Shown: piece by piece, positions 1-12,200 of the stretch
How the letters are laid out: the number at the start of each line of letters is the position of its first letter
Numbering within the stretch: the stretch's first letter is position 1
From: Pterois miles
Lineage: Eukaryota; Chordata; Actinopteri; Perciformes; Scorpaenidae
Direction: 5' to 3'
DNA: 64,000 nucleotides
Assembly (NCBI GenBank): GCA_947000775.1
Contig: CAMQGK010000052.1
Span: forward strand, 33,324,501-33,388,500
Program-made: the position numbers and the translations under genes
The notes under the pieces: model-generated
Databases searched by the model: none
The model's input: only the letters and a program-made list of their open reading frames with translations
Told to the model about the DNA's origin: nothing

Positions 1-9
1 TGTTTAGAC

Positions 10-683
10 TATATATGTCAAACTCAAGGCCCGCGGGCCAGATTAGGCCCGCCACCTCATTTTGTGAGGCCCACAAGGGCTTGCAAAGAATATATTATGC
101 TTATCATACAATTCAATGCCGCTTTACAGAAGTATAGCGTCCTTAACTACATGTCCCACAATGCATCTCGAGTTTGTTACACGCACACTGAAGCATCTCA
201 GTATCACCGGTTTCCAGCAGCAGCACTCTAGCCGAGTGATGGGGTCGGAAAAAAATGTGAATAGTACTAAAATGTCTAAGAAAAGAAAAGTTGATGCAGA
301 GGGAAGGAAATTTAATGAGAGGCAGAAAGAGAATCCGTGTTCGTGGTTAATGGAGACCAGCCGGTATGTCTTCTTCGCTACGAGGCAGTGCCCAACGAAT
401 ACAATTTACGGCAGCACTTTGACGGCAAACACGGAGCTAAGTATATCACACCACTGTCGTCTACCACACGTTCTCAGCAGATCAGCTGTTGGAGCACAAA
501 CAATTTATATACCACAGACTTGGTACAAATAGTGTCATAGTTATCAAATGTGTTTGATAATATTTGCAATTTTGTAATATGATCAAGAGTAGATATATCT
601 ATTTAGTCTTATAATTACAACCGACCCTTTTAGGGCAACCATAATGCTGATGTGGCCCGGGATGAAACTGTTTGACACCCCTG
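10..683 (+). mobile_element. hAT-type transposon relic with BED zinc-finger fragment
   Basis: An 8-bp direct repeat, GTTTAGAC, lies at 2-9 and again at 684-691, exactly outside inverted termini. The right end reads in reverse as CAGGGGTGTCAAAC and the left end as TATATATGTCAAAC. An 8-bp target duplication with such ends is the hAT signature. Inside, plus-strand translation near 270-440 gives MSKKRKVDAEGRKFNE followed by a Cys-containing stretch and YNLRQHFDGKHG. This resembles the N-terminal BED-like zinc finger of ZBED5/GTF2IRD2-type hAT transposases, but it is broken by frameshifts. At 674 bp there is no room for the catalytic domain, so this is a dead or non-autonomous copy. It lies downstream of lrwd1 exon 7 as seen in this window, probably inside the next lrwd1 intron. 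Confidence 0.8.
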
Positions 684-890
684 GTTTAGACCATTACTCA
701 GTTTTTAACGGAAACATGAACATGAATGACACCAGTTGACAGGAAGTAAACATGGACCCAATCTGTTGACTAGACAGACAGTATGAAGAAAATAAAGTTT
801 TTTTTTTAACATTTAAGCATGTAAACATGTTCTAGTAGAAACATAAGCCCACAATATGGGACCTTGAAGCCTAAATGTGTTGAACAGTAC

Positions 891-3800
891 CGGTGGAGTC
901 TGGGAGCGGCTGGAAAGCGCAGGCCCACAGCTGGGTGGAGAAGTCCTCCGAGCTGTCCTGTTTACTGTGACACTGCAGGACGTGGAGAGGCTTCAGACTC
1001 ACCGGCTGCTGGAGGACAGAGAGGAAGATGATAACATGGCATACTGACCAGTAGCTAAGAGTTCAGTATCCCTGTACAGACATAAAGGACACCACTTACA
1101 GCCAGTTCACAGCACCACTAGCAGCTCTGTGAGGCTGTACTGTTTATTTGACAATTCATTTAAAAAAAAAAAGACACTTACATGGCTGCAGCACTGATGT
1201 ACGTGTATAATTACAAGAATATCAAGATAACACAGGAAAGTTACAGGACTTATTTCCATTGTGGTCCATTGCTGTAGATGTTGGGTGGAAACAGTAGTGT
1301 ATGGTATAAGCAGTGTATAAAAGCACAAAATACACCAATACACAAAAAAATGGGCATTAACAAGCATTATTCTGACAACAGTTTAAAATACATAGTTCCT
1401 ATTATATTAAACTGGTCCATTAACCTCTTAAAAATCTGGAGCTATTCTGTCTTTAAGAGGATATAGTGGGCTCACTAGAATCATATAAAACTGGACGACC
1501 TGATGAATCCATCGGTACCAACCAGGTCATACTAACATGCTGGGAAGGAGGTTAAATAACGCTCCGAAGTTATGGTAAATTTTGGTGAGGAAAAACTATT
1601 TTCAAAGGGCTCCCTTGACCTCTGACCTCCAGATATGTGAATGAAAATGGGTTCTGTGGGTACCCACCAGTCTCCCCTTTACAGACACACATGCAGTTTT
1701 TGGCATGCAGTGTAAATTGCTTATTCTAAAATGATGTGTTTGAGTATTTCTGCATACTGGGGTCGCTAAAGAGTCTTGGAATTGAATAAGTAGGGTACGA
1801 CTGGAAAGTTGAGACTCTTGGGGATCCAAAATATACTTAAGTGTTAATATTTGATTTCGTCATAAAAAAACATGTAGTTATGTAGTAGTTGTTGAGATAT
1901 TTTGGGTTGCTCTGGGTCAAAATGGACAGATTGATCACCATATAAAAGAAAATCCTTCCCAGCCATTTTCACAGTCCATTATTTCAGTTCCAAAAACTTG
2001 TTTTCATGGTCCTACAGTCTTTCATAGCATCAGGAACAACACCATATTGACTACTTAATAACTGTGCTCACATTACCTGCGTAGTGCTGCAGCTCTTTAA
2101 TGTTGACAGCTTGTCTTCTGTTCTGTTCCTCTGATTTATTTGAGCACCGTCTTCCTCTTTGGTTTGTCGTACTTTAGACGCTCTCCTGGGCGTCTCGGCC
2201 CTCGTCTGTCCTCTGGTGGGGGTGGAGGGAGCTTGGCTTGTCTTGCGGGGGCTCATCCTTACGGTGGCGGTCTGGGTCAGCGTCTGAAGCTTGCGGCTGG
2301 ATTTGCGAGGACTGGCTTCAGCCGGGGAGGCTGGCAGATCTGAACGCAATTTCTTGAGAGGTGTCAGGCTTATGCTGGTGTCCACTGCTGATGCAGTCTG
2401 TTTCCTCTTCGTAGGCGTTGAGACATCCTGAGAAAAGCAGTTTAAATCAACCCCAGAGATAATCATTTACACATCTTGAGTTTTCCGGTATAGACAGCGA
2501 GTTAAAGCAGGTCATCCTTCGAGATCTTACACAGTTCTCTTTAGCGTCTGTAGACTCCGTCCTCTCTAGTTCTTCCTTTGGTTCAGTCAGAGAGCTCAGA
2601 TACTCCTTAGCCATAATCTCCACCTAAGCACCAAAACGACACAGAGTGATTAAAACTGACAGAGGGAAACGCAAAAAAAGTGCCAGAAGGTCCAACATCC
2701 TGAACTCACCCTCCATTTGGTGAAGTCGCTGACTGAACTGGGTCCGTATTTAACCTGCTGACGGGCAGCGTTGACAAAGTTTTTCTCTAAGTCCGACATC
2801 TTCTCTGCAGTGATGGGATCCGGGAGACTGAAGCTCTTCTCCCAAACTGCAGCGATCTAAAATAACCAAAGACAGTTTGTACACTGACAACAGCAACAGC
2901 TTATGCAGCAACACTGGGCAGAATAATTTCTGATGTCCTACACCTATGATATGACTTAGTATGGAGTTTGCAAACCGAATTACTGACACAACTGTCTCAG
3001 TGATCTCATAAAACAAGCCAAAATATGGAATGAGTTTCATACCCTGGTCCTCAGGTTCTCACTGTAGACGAAGCGCAAGTGGTTGGCAGTCGTGCTGACA
3101 TCTTTACCGTTGTAGATCCTCAGTTTGGGCAACAACACCATCAGCTTGTAATTATCACTCACCTGAGGAAGACAAAGCAGAAGTGACCCTGGCTGCGCAA
3201 CACTGTACAACCATCATTTTAAAGCTCCGAAGTTAAACAGTTTCTGCTCCGGAAATGGAGCAGAAGCTGACAATAATCACTTTTTTGAGAGAAAATTTAA
3301 AAAAAAACTTTACAGCACCACACTGAAAATTCAAACCTCAGAAAGGCACAACTAAATTCAAGGAAATGTGGAAAGTGTGGAAAAGGTATATCTCCCCAAA
3401 ACGCTCTTGTTTTGTTTAATTTTTCTTTAATTTTAAACTCTATTATTATTGTTTTTTTCCCAATGAAAAGCACCCCATATTTTTGTGTTCAATAATTTCA
3501 TTGTAAAACATTTTTTGGGGAAAATCTTGAAAATAAAAAAATAAAATAAATGAATCAAGTTAGAGGTGACATCATAGCTACATTTGCATCTCAGTGTATT
3601 TTGAATGTCTTTTTTGCTGGACCCTGAATCTTGCATGAAAGACCAAGATGACTTCATGTTTTTAGATTCATAAAATGGATCTGACTTCACAGATATATAA
3701 GATATCACAACTTCTGTCTCCCGCCAATTAAAAAATGCAACGCATTTGGTCTTTTCAAAAGGAAATGTATATTTATATTTTATAATTTCATTGTAAAAAA

Positions 3801-5421
3801 TGTTTTGGGGAAAAATCTTTAAAATAAAAATAAAACTGAAGTTGGAAGTGTCATTGTATTAACATTTCCATCTCTGTACCATATTTTTTAAGTTTTATTT
3901 TTATTTTATGTAGGATATCATCACTTCTGTCTCCCACCAGTTTAAAACAGTAATGCATTTGGTCCTTTCAAAAGGAGACGATGGAGGTTACGCATTTATT
4001 TACATATAAAGTGAGATCCGATCACACAAGTGGCCACTCAAGACGCCTGTGGAGATGCATTCAAATACCAGGTGAGAACAGCCGAACTTAAAGCCACCGA
4101 GGATGCATGTTAATGCCAAGTGTGAACAGGACCAGAGAGAACAATAGATCATTTCACACTTCAAGGAGCTCGATCCTCCTCCTACAACTTAGTTTCACCT
4201 CAGTTTCAACCAACTAATGTTGAATGAAACTTTCACCGTGATGATTTCAGAATGGGCTAGCACAATGTTTAAAGTTGTTTACAATATAATAGATCACAAA
4301 ACAAGCGTGAACAAGACCAAAATTAATCTGTTCACGTTTTTTTTTTTTTTTTTTTTTTACATTTCTACCAAAAAGAAACCCCTAAAACAGAGGACTATAA
4401 AACAAATGTAAAGCCATTGGCCATGCTCTCACTGTGATATAAAGATTGTCCTCCATCTTGAGCTCCTCCAGGCCGCTCAGAGACCCCAGCGTGGTGACGT
4501 CCTCCATCTGGTTGTCGGTGAGGTCCAGGTAGCGAAGCGCTGGCAGGTCCAGGTCCTTGGGGAGCTCCTGCAGTCTGTTCCTGGACAGATCCCACCGCTC
4601 CAAAGACTGGAGACGGGACAGCAACCTGACCGGCAAGTCCCCAGGCTTCAGTCCCTGCCGAGAAAGACTGGATAGAAGAGTCTAGGTATTAAATAACCTC
4701 TGCAACAACTTCTCCTTCCACCTCAGCATAACTGAAACATACAGACAAATCTGTACTTTGTAAATTTGTAGCTGCAACTATTAAATCAATCGCCAATCAT
4801 TTTGATAATCAATTAAATTGAATATTTTTTTAAGAAGAAAAGGACACAATTGCAGCTTCTTAAATGTGAATATTTTCTGGTTTCTTTCCTTCTCTGACAG
4901 TAAACTCAATATCTTTGAGTTGAGGACAAAACAGGACATCCAAGGATGTCAACTTGAGCTTTGGGGAGTTTTCTGACATCCTATAGACCAAACAACTAAT
5001 CAATGAATCAAGAAAACAATCAGCAGATGAATCAACAATAAAAATGATCGTTAGTTGCAGCTCTATAAATCTGTGACAGAAATGAATGCAAACTTAAAAA
5101 GGGTAGAAAGAAATTAATAAAAATACAAGAATTTACAAATACACTTGGGATTTTTAATCAAAGCAACAAAAATGGATGTAAAAATGTTTTAAATATTCTC
5201 CTTTTTTAGTGCTACCGATGCCAATCCAGTAGTCCCTCCTCTACAGATAGTGTACAGTGAAACTTTAACTTCGGCATGACATGACAAGCTGTCGCCTACA
5301 TAACAAACACCATCACAAGGACAATATAAAAATATGCTTACTTCAGTGTCTTGATTTGCTCCAGTTTGCTGGTTTTTGGAGAGCCTTTCTCCAGTAAGAG
5401 TTTCTCTGTTATTTTCTCCAT
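891..5421 (-). CDS. lrwd1: lrwd1 (ORCA): leucine-rich repeat and WD repeat protein 1, partial (3' WD40 exons off the left edge)
   Basis: LRWD1/ORCA binds the origin recognition complex and repressive histone marks, and helps load ORC and organise heterochromatin in the nucleus (family knowledge). Minus-strand coding exons: 5421-5342, 4667-4433, 3162-3043, 2856-2710, 2623-2531, 2427-2077 and 1008 (or 1005)-891. Phases join without a break and give about 381 codons. Exon 1 encodes MEKITEKLLLEKGSPK. Exon 2 carries leucine-rich repeats (QSLERWDLSRNRLQELP, LRYLDLTDNQM, LEELKMEDN). Exon 3 ends the LRR cap (LLPKLRIYNGKDVS). Exon 6 is a basic, Ser/Pro/Thr-rich linker. Exon 7 (PLHVLQCHSK, TQLWACAFQP) matches the segment just before the WD40 propeller in human LRWD1. 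The propeller exons are not in the window. The start ATG (5421-5419) lies 7 bases after a splice acceptor, so the 5' UTR is split. Identification by remembered homology is strong. Confidence 0.92.
4769..5064. mobile_element. hAT-type MITE in lrwd1 intron
   Basis: A roughly 296-bp element has imperfect inverted ends: TAGCTGCAACTATTAAA on the left, and TAGAGCTGCAACTAACG as the complement of the right end. Near-identical 8-mers TAAATTTG (4761-4768) and TAAATCTG (5065-5072) flank it, as expected of an aged hAT target duplication. It lies between lrwd1 coding exons 1 and 2. A partial relative with the same end is at about 41748-41900. No coding capacity is visible. Confidence 0.7.
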
Positions 5422-8400
5422 TGATTATCTGCAGAAGCACAATTCAAAAAGCAAGATACCGTTGAGCAAAGACAGAGCGGAGTATTAAAGAGTTCACGCT
5501 TCAGTGCCTTCTTCTGCTGTAAAGACACAAGCCTGTTAGACCTCTGACCACACCCAGCATCACTGATGGATGCTTTGCTGCACCTATTAAAGACACCCAG
5601 GGTGTGCTGACCACACCCACAGCAGACTGCATCATCCCCGCAGCAAGGTGAGAAAGAAAAATTGGTTTATTGTCTTTTACTGAAGCCATAATAAAGAGGT
5701 ATCCTGTGAAGTATTTCAACACTAATGGCCCGCTGGTCTACGGATCCAGTACCTACTAAAACAGTGACAATAGGACCAATCTATTCAATTCAATTCTATG
5801 TTTAAATACTTTATTTATTATATATTGGATTTAGATCTTAATTGTGATTCCTGTTACTTAAAAACCTTTTACCAAGTTGCTGGTGTATGATTTATCATTT
5901 TACCAAAAATTAAAATAATATTTTTCTACTCAACAGTATGTTTCTTGCCTCTTGCTTTTATTTTATTTTCTCTTACTATGTTTATAAAGTGCCAAAATAC
6001 CAAGGTAAGTTCCTAGTAGCTTAGGTAATACATAAACCTGATCCTGACCTTATTATCATAATAATAATAATAATACATTTATTTATATAACACTTAAAAA
6101 CAGATGCTACAAAGTGCTTCACAGGACAATAAAAGCAGAAAATGGTAGAAAAAGGGTGATAAACCACACGCACACACACACACACATCTTAATGTATATA
6201 AATGTACACATGCATACACAAACAGACGGATACATACACGTCCCCACATCCCTTATTAGATGATTTCAAGAGCTCTCCCCCATTACCCCATTACCTCCAT
6301 TTGCTCTAAATGTGCTCATTTGATTGCATTTTTATGGATGTTATTTTAGATTATTAACAGTACAGTAGTGTGATCTGTTTCATTCTGAAAAGTCAGCTTT
6401 TTCAATACCAACATGGCTCAGTTCAACATTTTATTTCAATACAAAACTCCTCCTCTCTTCTCTGACATGATTTAGACATCAGATGATTTGCTACCACTAC
6501 ACCTCATTGTGATGTTTGTTAAAACAGAGAGCGAGAGACTGAAGCCTCGTCTGTCACTGGATTTAAATTAACACCTCTGACTGCAGTAAATGCAGAAAAA
6601 TAAAATAGCGTCCAGGTCCTATCATCTGGCATTAAAGGAATGTATAAAATAAGACGTGTCTTCTGACTAATCTAAAAATTAGACTTTTACAGAAAACCGT
6701 GTAGCTTTGTGTAGTACAGTAGTGCAGTACTAGTTACACTATGTTTACAGCCATCCTGTAATTGCTGATTGTTGTTCAGACTTGATTTCTTTGTGTCAGT
6801 GGGTTCAGTCTATTCTGTATTCATTCTACAACCACACAGAGAGGTCTTTTCACCTCTCTGCTCATTTGTTTACTTGCTTTCAAACATACACAACAAACAT
6901 GGCGTTGTCCCGTGGAATCTACCTCTATTGTAGGTTGTTGTCTTTAGATTACTGGGACAATAAATACACTTGAGATTGGCTTCACAAGAATTCATAATCC
7001 TACTTATTTATGACCTGCCTCCTCACAAATATGTGTAGAAAATCACCATTCCTAACTAACTCAAATGAGCGACTCCAACACGACTTAAACATACTCCACA
7101 TACCATCCAGAGCAGGGGTTTTCCAAGTCTGAGACTGTGGGCATCCCCTCAGACAAAGCCTGGAAAATCTCCCCCTTTACTTGTTTAGTTTCGCTCAATT
7201 CCTGGATGTCTACGGGATCATGATTATGTTATTTTAATCCCATAGACACTCTCCAAGATAACATCTTAATATTGTAGTTTGACATAACTTCAGACTACAC
7301 CAAATGGGGGGGGGGGGGGGGGGGGGTCATCTTATTTTGATAAATAATGCAATATCTATCACTTCCACTCACTGGGCCTCCTCTGACACTGTTTGGAGCC
7401 TGTACTCTTGGGTACATGTATTACCCAACTGAAAATTACTAGACTAATGGGTAAAATGTAAAAATGCAGCCACTGTTTCTCTTTGCTTCATAATCACTCC
7501 TCAAATAAAATTATATCCTGTCAGTCTCCTTTTAAAATATCCTTGTTATCAATACTTATGTATACCACAGTGCAATACCAACATTTTATCATATCCTGTT
7601 TATTTTTTACTGATTATTTACAATATCATTATTATTTACTCGCTAATTTATTAGATCTTTTTTAGTTATTTAGTTACTGATGCCTCATGTTGTTTGCTGT
7701 TCCTGCAAATCCTGTAATCCTGCAAATTTCCCCACCGTGGGACTAGTAAGAGATCATTTTATCTCATCTTATATAGTAGTTACATTAAAGTGTGGTTGTT
7801 TTCTCTTATAGTGGCATGTGTGGTACATTGCATGGGATCCTCAGCTTTGTTGTTTCCCTTGATAGACAGACAGACAGATAGATAAATAAATAGATAGATA
7901 GATGTACCTTACTGATCCTGATTTACTGAGTAAATGTGCAAAATTCAACATGCAAAAAAATTACAGACTAAACCACAAAGGAGTGTGGGTGAGACAGAAA
8001 CTCTACAGCTGAGAGTTTCACTGAAACTCTGAAATCTGTTTCACGAATGAAAAGGCCTCCACAGGTTCACAGTGCGTGTAAAACGTTAACATTTTATCAG
8101 ACAGTTAGCACACAAGAGCTCATTTAGCTGAGACAACAACAAAACACTCACAAGTTTCTCTCACAACTGTACATTTGTAACGTTACCTGAAACAATACTA
8201 GCGTTTCTGTCTTTCAATTGTGTGTATTTTAAAAATTATACATTGAAATGATCTATAAAAATATGATATATTACTGTACTCGACAACAGAGGTTAGCTAA
8301 CCTAACTTTAGCTAGCCATGCTGAAGGCACCTTAGCATTACGTTACAATAACAGACAATAAACTACTTATTCTTGAGTTTTAGTGCGCATCCTAATCGTT

Positions 8401-8463
8401 TATCTTACATAAACAAACATTAGGTTTGTAATTGTGTTAATATTCTTGGGAAAAAATACTTAC
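5422..8463 (-). other. lrwd1 leader intron with simple repeats; no coding seen
   Basis: Bases 5422-5428 are leader sequence after a good acceptor (TGCTTCTGCAG, minus strand). From there to the putative donor at 8463 I see no conserved coding exon. Contents include an (AAT)n run near 6056-6076, a short (CA)n near 6166-6186, 21 consecutive G at 7306-7326 and a GATA/GACA run near 7861-7904. The GATA run is followed by a typical fish retroposon tail. The rest is AT-rich unique sequence. Confidence 0.55.
7306..7326. repeat. poly(G) tract, 21 G
   Basis: An uninterrupted run of 21 guanines on the plus strand, inside the presumed lrwd1 leader intron. The lrwd1 transcript would carry it as poly(C). 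Such runs can form quadruplex structures and are often mis-sized in assemblies. Confidence 0.95.
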
Positions 8464-8540
8464 ATACAGTTCTTCAGCGACTTCTGTGAACTCAGTGCTC
8501 CTGGAGAAACCGAGCTTTCCCGGGGAAAGTTGACGTACTT
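8464..8540 (-). other. lrwd1: putative non-coding first exon of lrwd1
   Basis: On the minus strand, the sequence up to 8464 ends in a strong donor (GTAAGTATT, from 8463 down). The coding ATG at 5421 sits 7 bases behind an acceptor, so an upstream leader exon is required. This is the best donor next to a promoter-like block. The transcription start (about 8540) is a guess based on the motifs at 8531-8553. Confidence 0.45.
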
Positions 8541-8553
8541 CCGGTGGGCGTGG
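8531..8553 (-). promoter_or_regulatory. candidate lrwd1 promoter motifs (CRE-like, ETS, GC/KLF box)
   Basis: Within 23 bases lie TGACGTAC (CRE-like), ACTTCCGG (ETS/GABPA type) and GGGCGTGG (Sp1/KLF type), without a TATA box. This combination is typical of housekeeping promoters. It directly precedes the proposed lrwd1 leader exon. The alkbh4 start is about 0.7 kb away on the other strand. Confidence 0.4.
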
Positions 8554-8879
8554 TTTAAATTGACTATAATTTCACTGAACTTTTACCCTGAGCTGAGCCT
8601 GACAGGCAGAACGTAAAGCCCACCCTGGGGTTATGCCGCGGTTATGCCACAGCCCAGAGTAGAGAGGGTATTTTACTTGAATTATAGTATTAAGATACTT
8701 TGTTACATGTAAAAGCCCTGTATTCAAAGCCTTAATTACGTAAAAGTACAAAAGTAGAAGCATTTATTTATTTATTCATATACTTATTTATCTTATTTGA
8801 TTTATGTCATCACTTTTTAATCTTACTCTTATTATATAAATACATCATCAATAAATACATACTGTATATAATATAATTA

Positions 8880-9060
8880 AATATATATACAAATATAAAT
8901 ATTGAATATATATACAAATATAAATATTGAATATATATATATATATATATATATACAGTATACATACCTATATATGTGTATATAGGTATATGTATTGATA
9001 TTCACATATTTTATTATTTATTTGTATACATGCATACAATATACATATATAATGTAAAAA
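8880..9060. repeat. AT-rich/(TA)n block between lrwd1 and alkbh4
   Basis: A low-complexity stretch with a duplicated ATATACAAATATAAATATTG unit and a pure (TA)n core near 8934-8954. It separates the two divergent genes. No coding signal is present. Confidence 0.8.
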
Positions 9061-9243
9061 ACAAACAAATAGAAAAACAAACGTTTTAAAAATCCTCTAA
9101 ATAATATTCACAGTGTGTGTTGTGCATTACACCCAACGTTTCGTTAGGTGGCGGTGTTTATCTATTCTACCAGGTTTGCCGCCGACATACCAACAACAGA
9201 AGAAGATGCTACTGACCGCCAATAAACACCGAAGAAGAAGAAG

Positions 9244-12200
9244 ATGCTCCAGGATGGGATGACGGCTCCTGACGGCGCTAGCAGCGTTACTGTATGTGCT
9301 TGTAAAGGCATCCGGCGGTGTCTCAAGTGTGAAACTTTTAAGGGAAAAGGACAAGTGGAGGCGAATGAGCCAAAGGTAAACACATCTGACTGAATACTGT
9401 AGCTTTACATTGTTTTATCAGCCGGAAACGGACGCAGCTGTTGCTAGCATAGCTCATAGCGCCACTCAAAATAGCTACGGAAGCCCTGACAGGACATCCT
9501 CTGTCAACGGTCTCTATGCTGTATCATTATAACAACACACCTTCTTACAGTATGTACACATTGTTACGAGACACAATAAAACTTGTAATTATGTTTGTGT
9601 ACACTTGGTGGTGGAAAAGAGCTAACTTAATTTAAGTACTGTACTTATACAGACTTTTTAGGTAACGTTACTTATACGCTTACACTTATAAAAGGGGCAT
9701 TCTGCAAAATAACTAATTTTATTTTCGATACTTCAGTATATAATATAATTGAATCAGATCCATCTTAACCAGTTGAAACATTAAACTGATGAACACATTA
9801 ATGCACCAGTAATAATAATATTATTTATATATTATTATGAAACGGGCTTTTCTGCATTATGAGTACTTTTACTTTTGGTACTTCAAGTACATGCTGATGC
9901 TCGTTCTATTGTACTTTTACTGAAGTAAGATTTTGAATGCAGGCCTTTTAGCTGTGCCATTACTATTTTTACTTACACAAGTAAAGGATCAGAGAACTTC
10001 TTCCACCACTGTATCATCAGAAATGACAATATCAGGAGTGCCATGTGTTATTAATGTATAATATAAATAACCTTTTTTTTTTTTTTTTTTTTGTCTGTGA
10101 AGATCGTGCATCATTTCCTTTACGATCCTGAGACGAGGCTCGCCATTCGCAAAGATGCCGACGCAGCGTCCTTCCCCTTTCCTGGCGTCTTCCTGCGGAA
10201 GAACTTCATATCAGAAGAGGAGGAGCAACAGCTGATAAGCACGATGGACCAGGATGTGTGGAACGAGTCCCAGTCTGGTCGAAGGAAACAGGTTATGCAT
10301 GTTGTTTCTGAGCGGCATCACATCATGACCATGGCCATTTTATCTCTGTTTATTTGGATTTGGATTTGGGTTTCAAGAGAACAAGGGCTTGAGGACACAA
10401 GTCAGATGGTTTCACAAGTAGTACTGGCTTTGTTTGGACATTAATACCACTAATACACTTACGTATCGTCAGCCTGTTATCCAGGATCGGCTTGCGGGGG
10501 CAACAGCTCCAGCAAAATTCCCTTATCAGGGCCACATTAACCAGCTATGACTGGGGGATCCTGAGGCATTCACCGGCCAGTGTGGAGATATAATCTCTCC
10601 ACCTTGTCCTGGGTCTTCCCCGGGGCCTCCTCCTGGCTGGTTGTGCCTAGAACACCTCCCTAGGGAGGAGCCCCTGGCCTGTTCTCTCCAGTAGGTCTTG
10701 GTTACTGATCTTATAGCGTAGTCTTGAGTTGATGAAGGTTTGGAGTTTCTTGACGTTGACTTGTGTCAGATCCCACATTTCACAGCCATACAACAGGATG
10801 GACTTCATGTTATTATTTAGGGTCAACATATTTTAAGGTTGTTTGATTCAGTCAGTTACACTCCCTGGTCTCTGCACACCCACGTGTTTGCAGAGATGCA
10901 GGCCAGTCGCTCTGACGTCACACGTCATGAAGATCCTGGAGCGACTGGTCCTGCAGCACCTCAGGCCCCTGGTGAGTGACTCCCTGGACCCCCTTCAGTT
11001 TGCATACCAGGCAAACATTGGCGTGGACGACGCCATCATCTACATGCTCCACAGAGCCTACACGCACCTGGAGAAGCCGCAGAGCACAGTGAGAATCATG
11101 TTCTTCGACTTCTCCAGTGCATTCAATACAGTCCAACCACACCGGCTAGCTGAGAAGCTCTCAGCTATGCAGGTGGACCACGACCTGGTGGACTGGATTA
11201 CGGACTACCTCACCAGCAGACCACAGTATGTCAGACTGCAGGGCAGCCTGTCTGACGTGCTGGTGAGCAACACCGGTGCTCCCCAGGGAACTGTGCTGTC
11301 ACCGTTCCTGTTCACCATCTACACCTCCGACTTCTGCTCCAACTCCGGAACATGCCACCTGCAGAAGTTCTCCGATGACTCCTCCATCGTCGGCTGCATC
11401 ACAGATGACAACGAGGAGGAGTACAGGACACTTGTGGAGAACTTTGTAAGGTGGTGCGACATCAACCACCTACAGCTCAATATTGGTAAGACCAAAGAGC
11501 TGGTGGTGGACTTCCGGAAGAGGAGGAAGAGCTCCCCTACTCCCATCACCATCCGTGGGGAGGAGGTGGAGGTAGTGGACAACTACAAGTTCCTGGGAGT
11601 TCACTTAAACAATAAACTGGACTGGTCCAACAACTCCGAGGCCCTCTACAGGAAGGGACAGAGCAAACTGTTCTTCCTGAGAAGGCTGAGGACCTTCAAC
11701 GTGTGCAACAGGCTACTTCAGATGTTCTACCAGTCTGTAGTAGCCAGCTTTCTGTTCTTCGCCGTGGTATGTTGGGGGGGTGGCATCAGCACCAGAGATG
11801 CCACCAAACTGAACAAACTGGTGAGGAGGGCTGGGTCTGTGGTTGGATGTGAGCTGGACAGTCTGGAGGTGGTGGCAGAGGGGAGGACCAGGAGGAAGCT
11901 GGAGTCTATTCTGAAGAACCCCTCCCACCCCCTCTATGACCAACTGGTCCAGATGAGGAGTACATTCAGCCAGAGACTGATCCCCCCTCGGCACACTACA
12001 AACCGTCTGGGTCAGTCCTTTCTTTTGGTGGCCATCAGGCTCCATAACCAAGGTCTGACCCCCATGTGACTCTGATCATCTGTATTTATTCCTGGACCAA
12101 ATGTATATAATTACATATAGTTATATCATTACATATACATATGCTGTGCATATACAATACTCACCACCTGCTGCACTTTACTTATTACTGTTACTGTTAT

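Noticed and set aside
1602..1829. 75-codon minus-strand ORF between lrwd1 exons 6 and 7
   Set aside because: It overlaps a dispersed repeat fragment (family A) and interrupts the lrwd1 phase continuity; no homology recognised.
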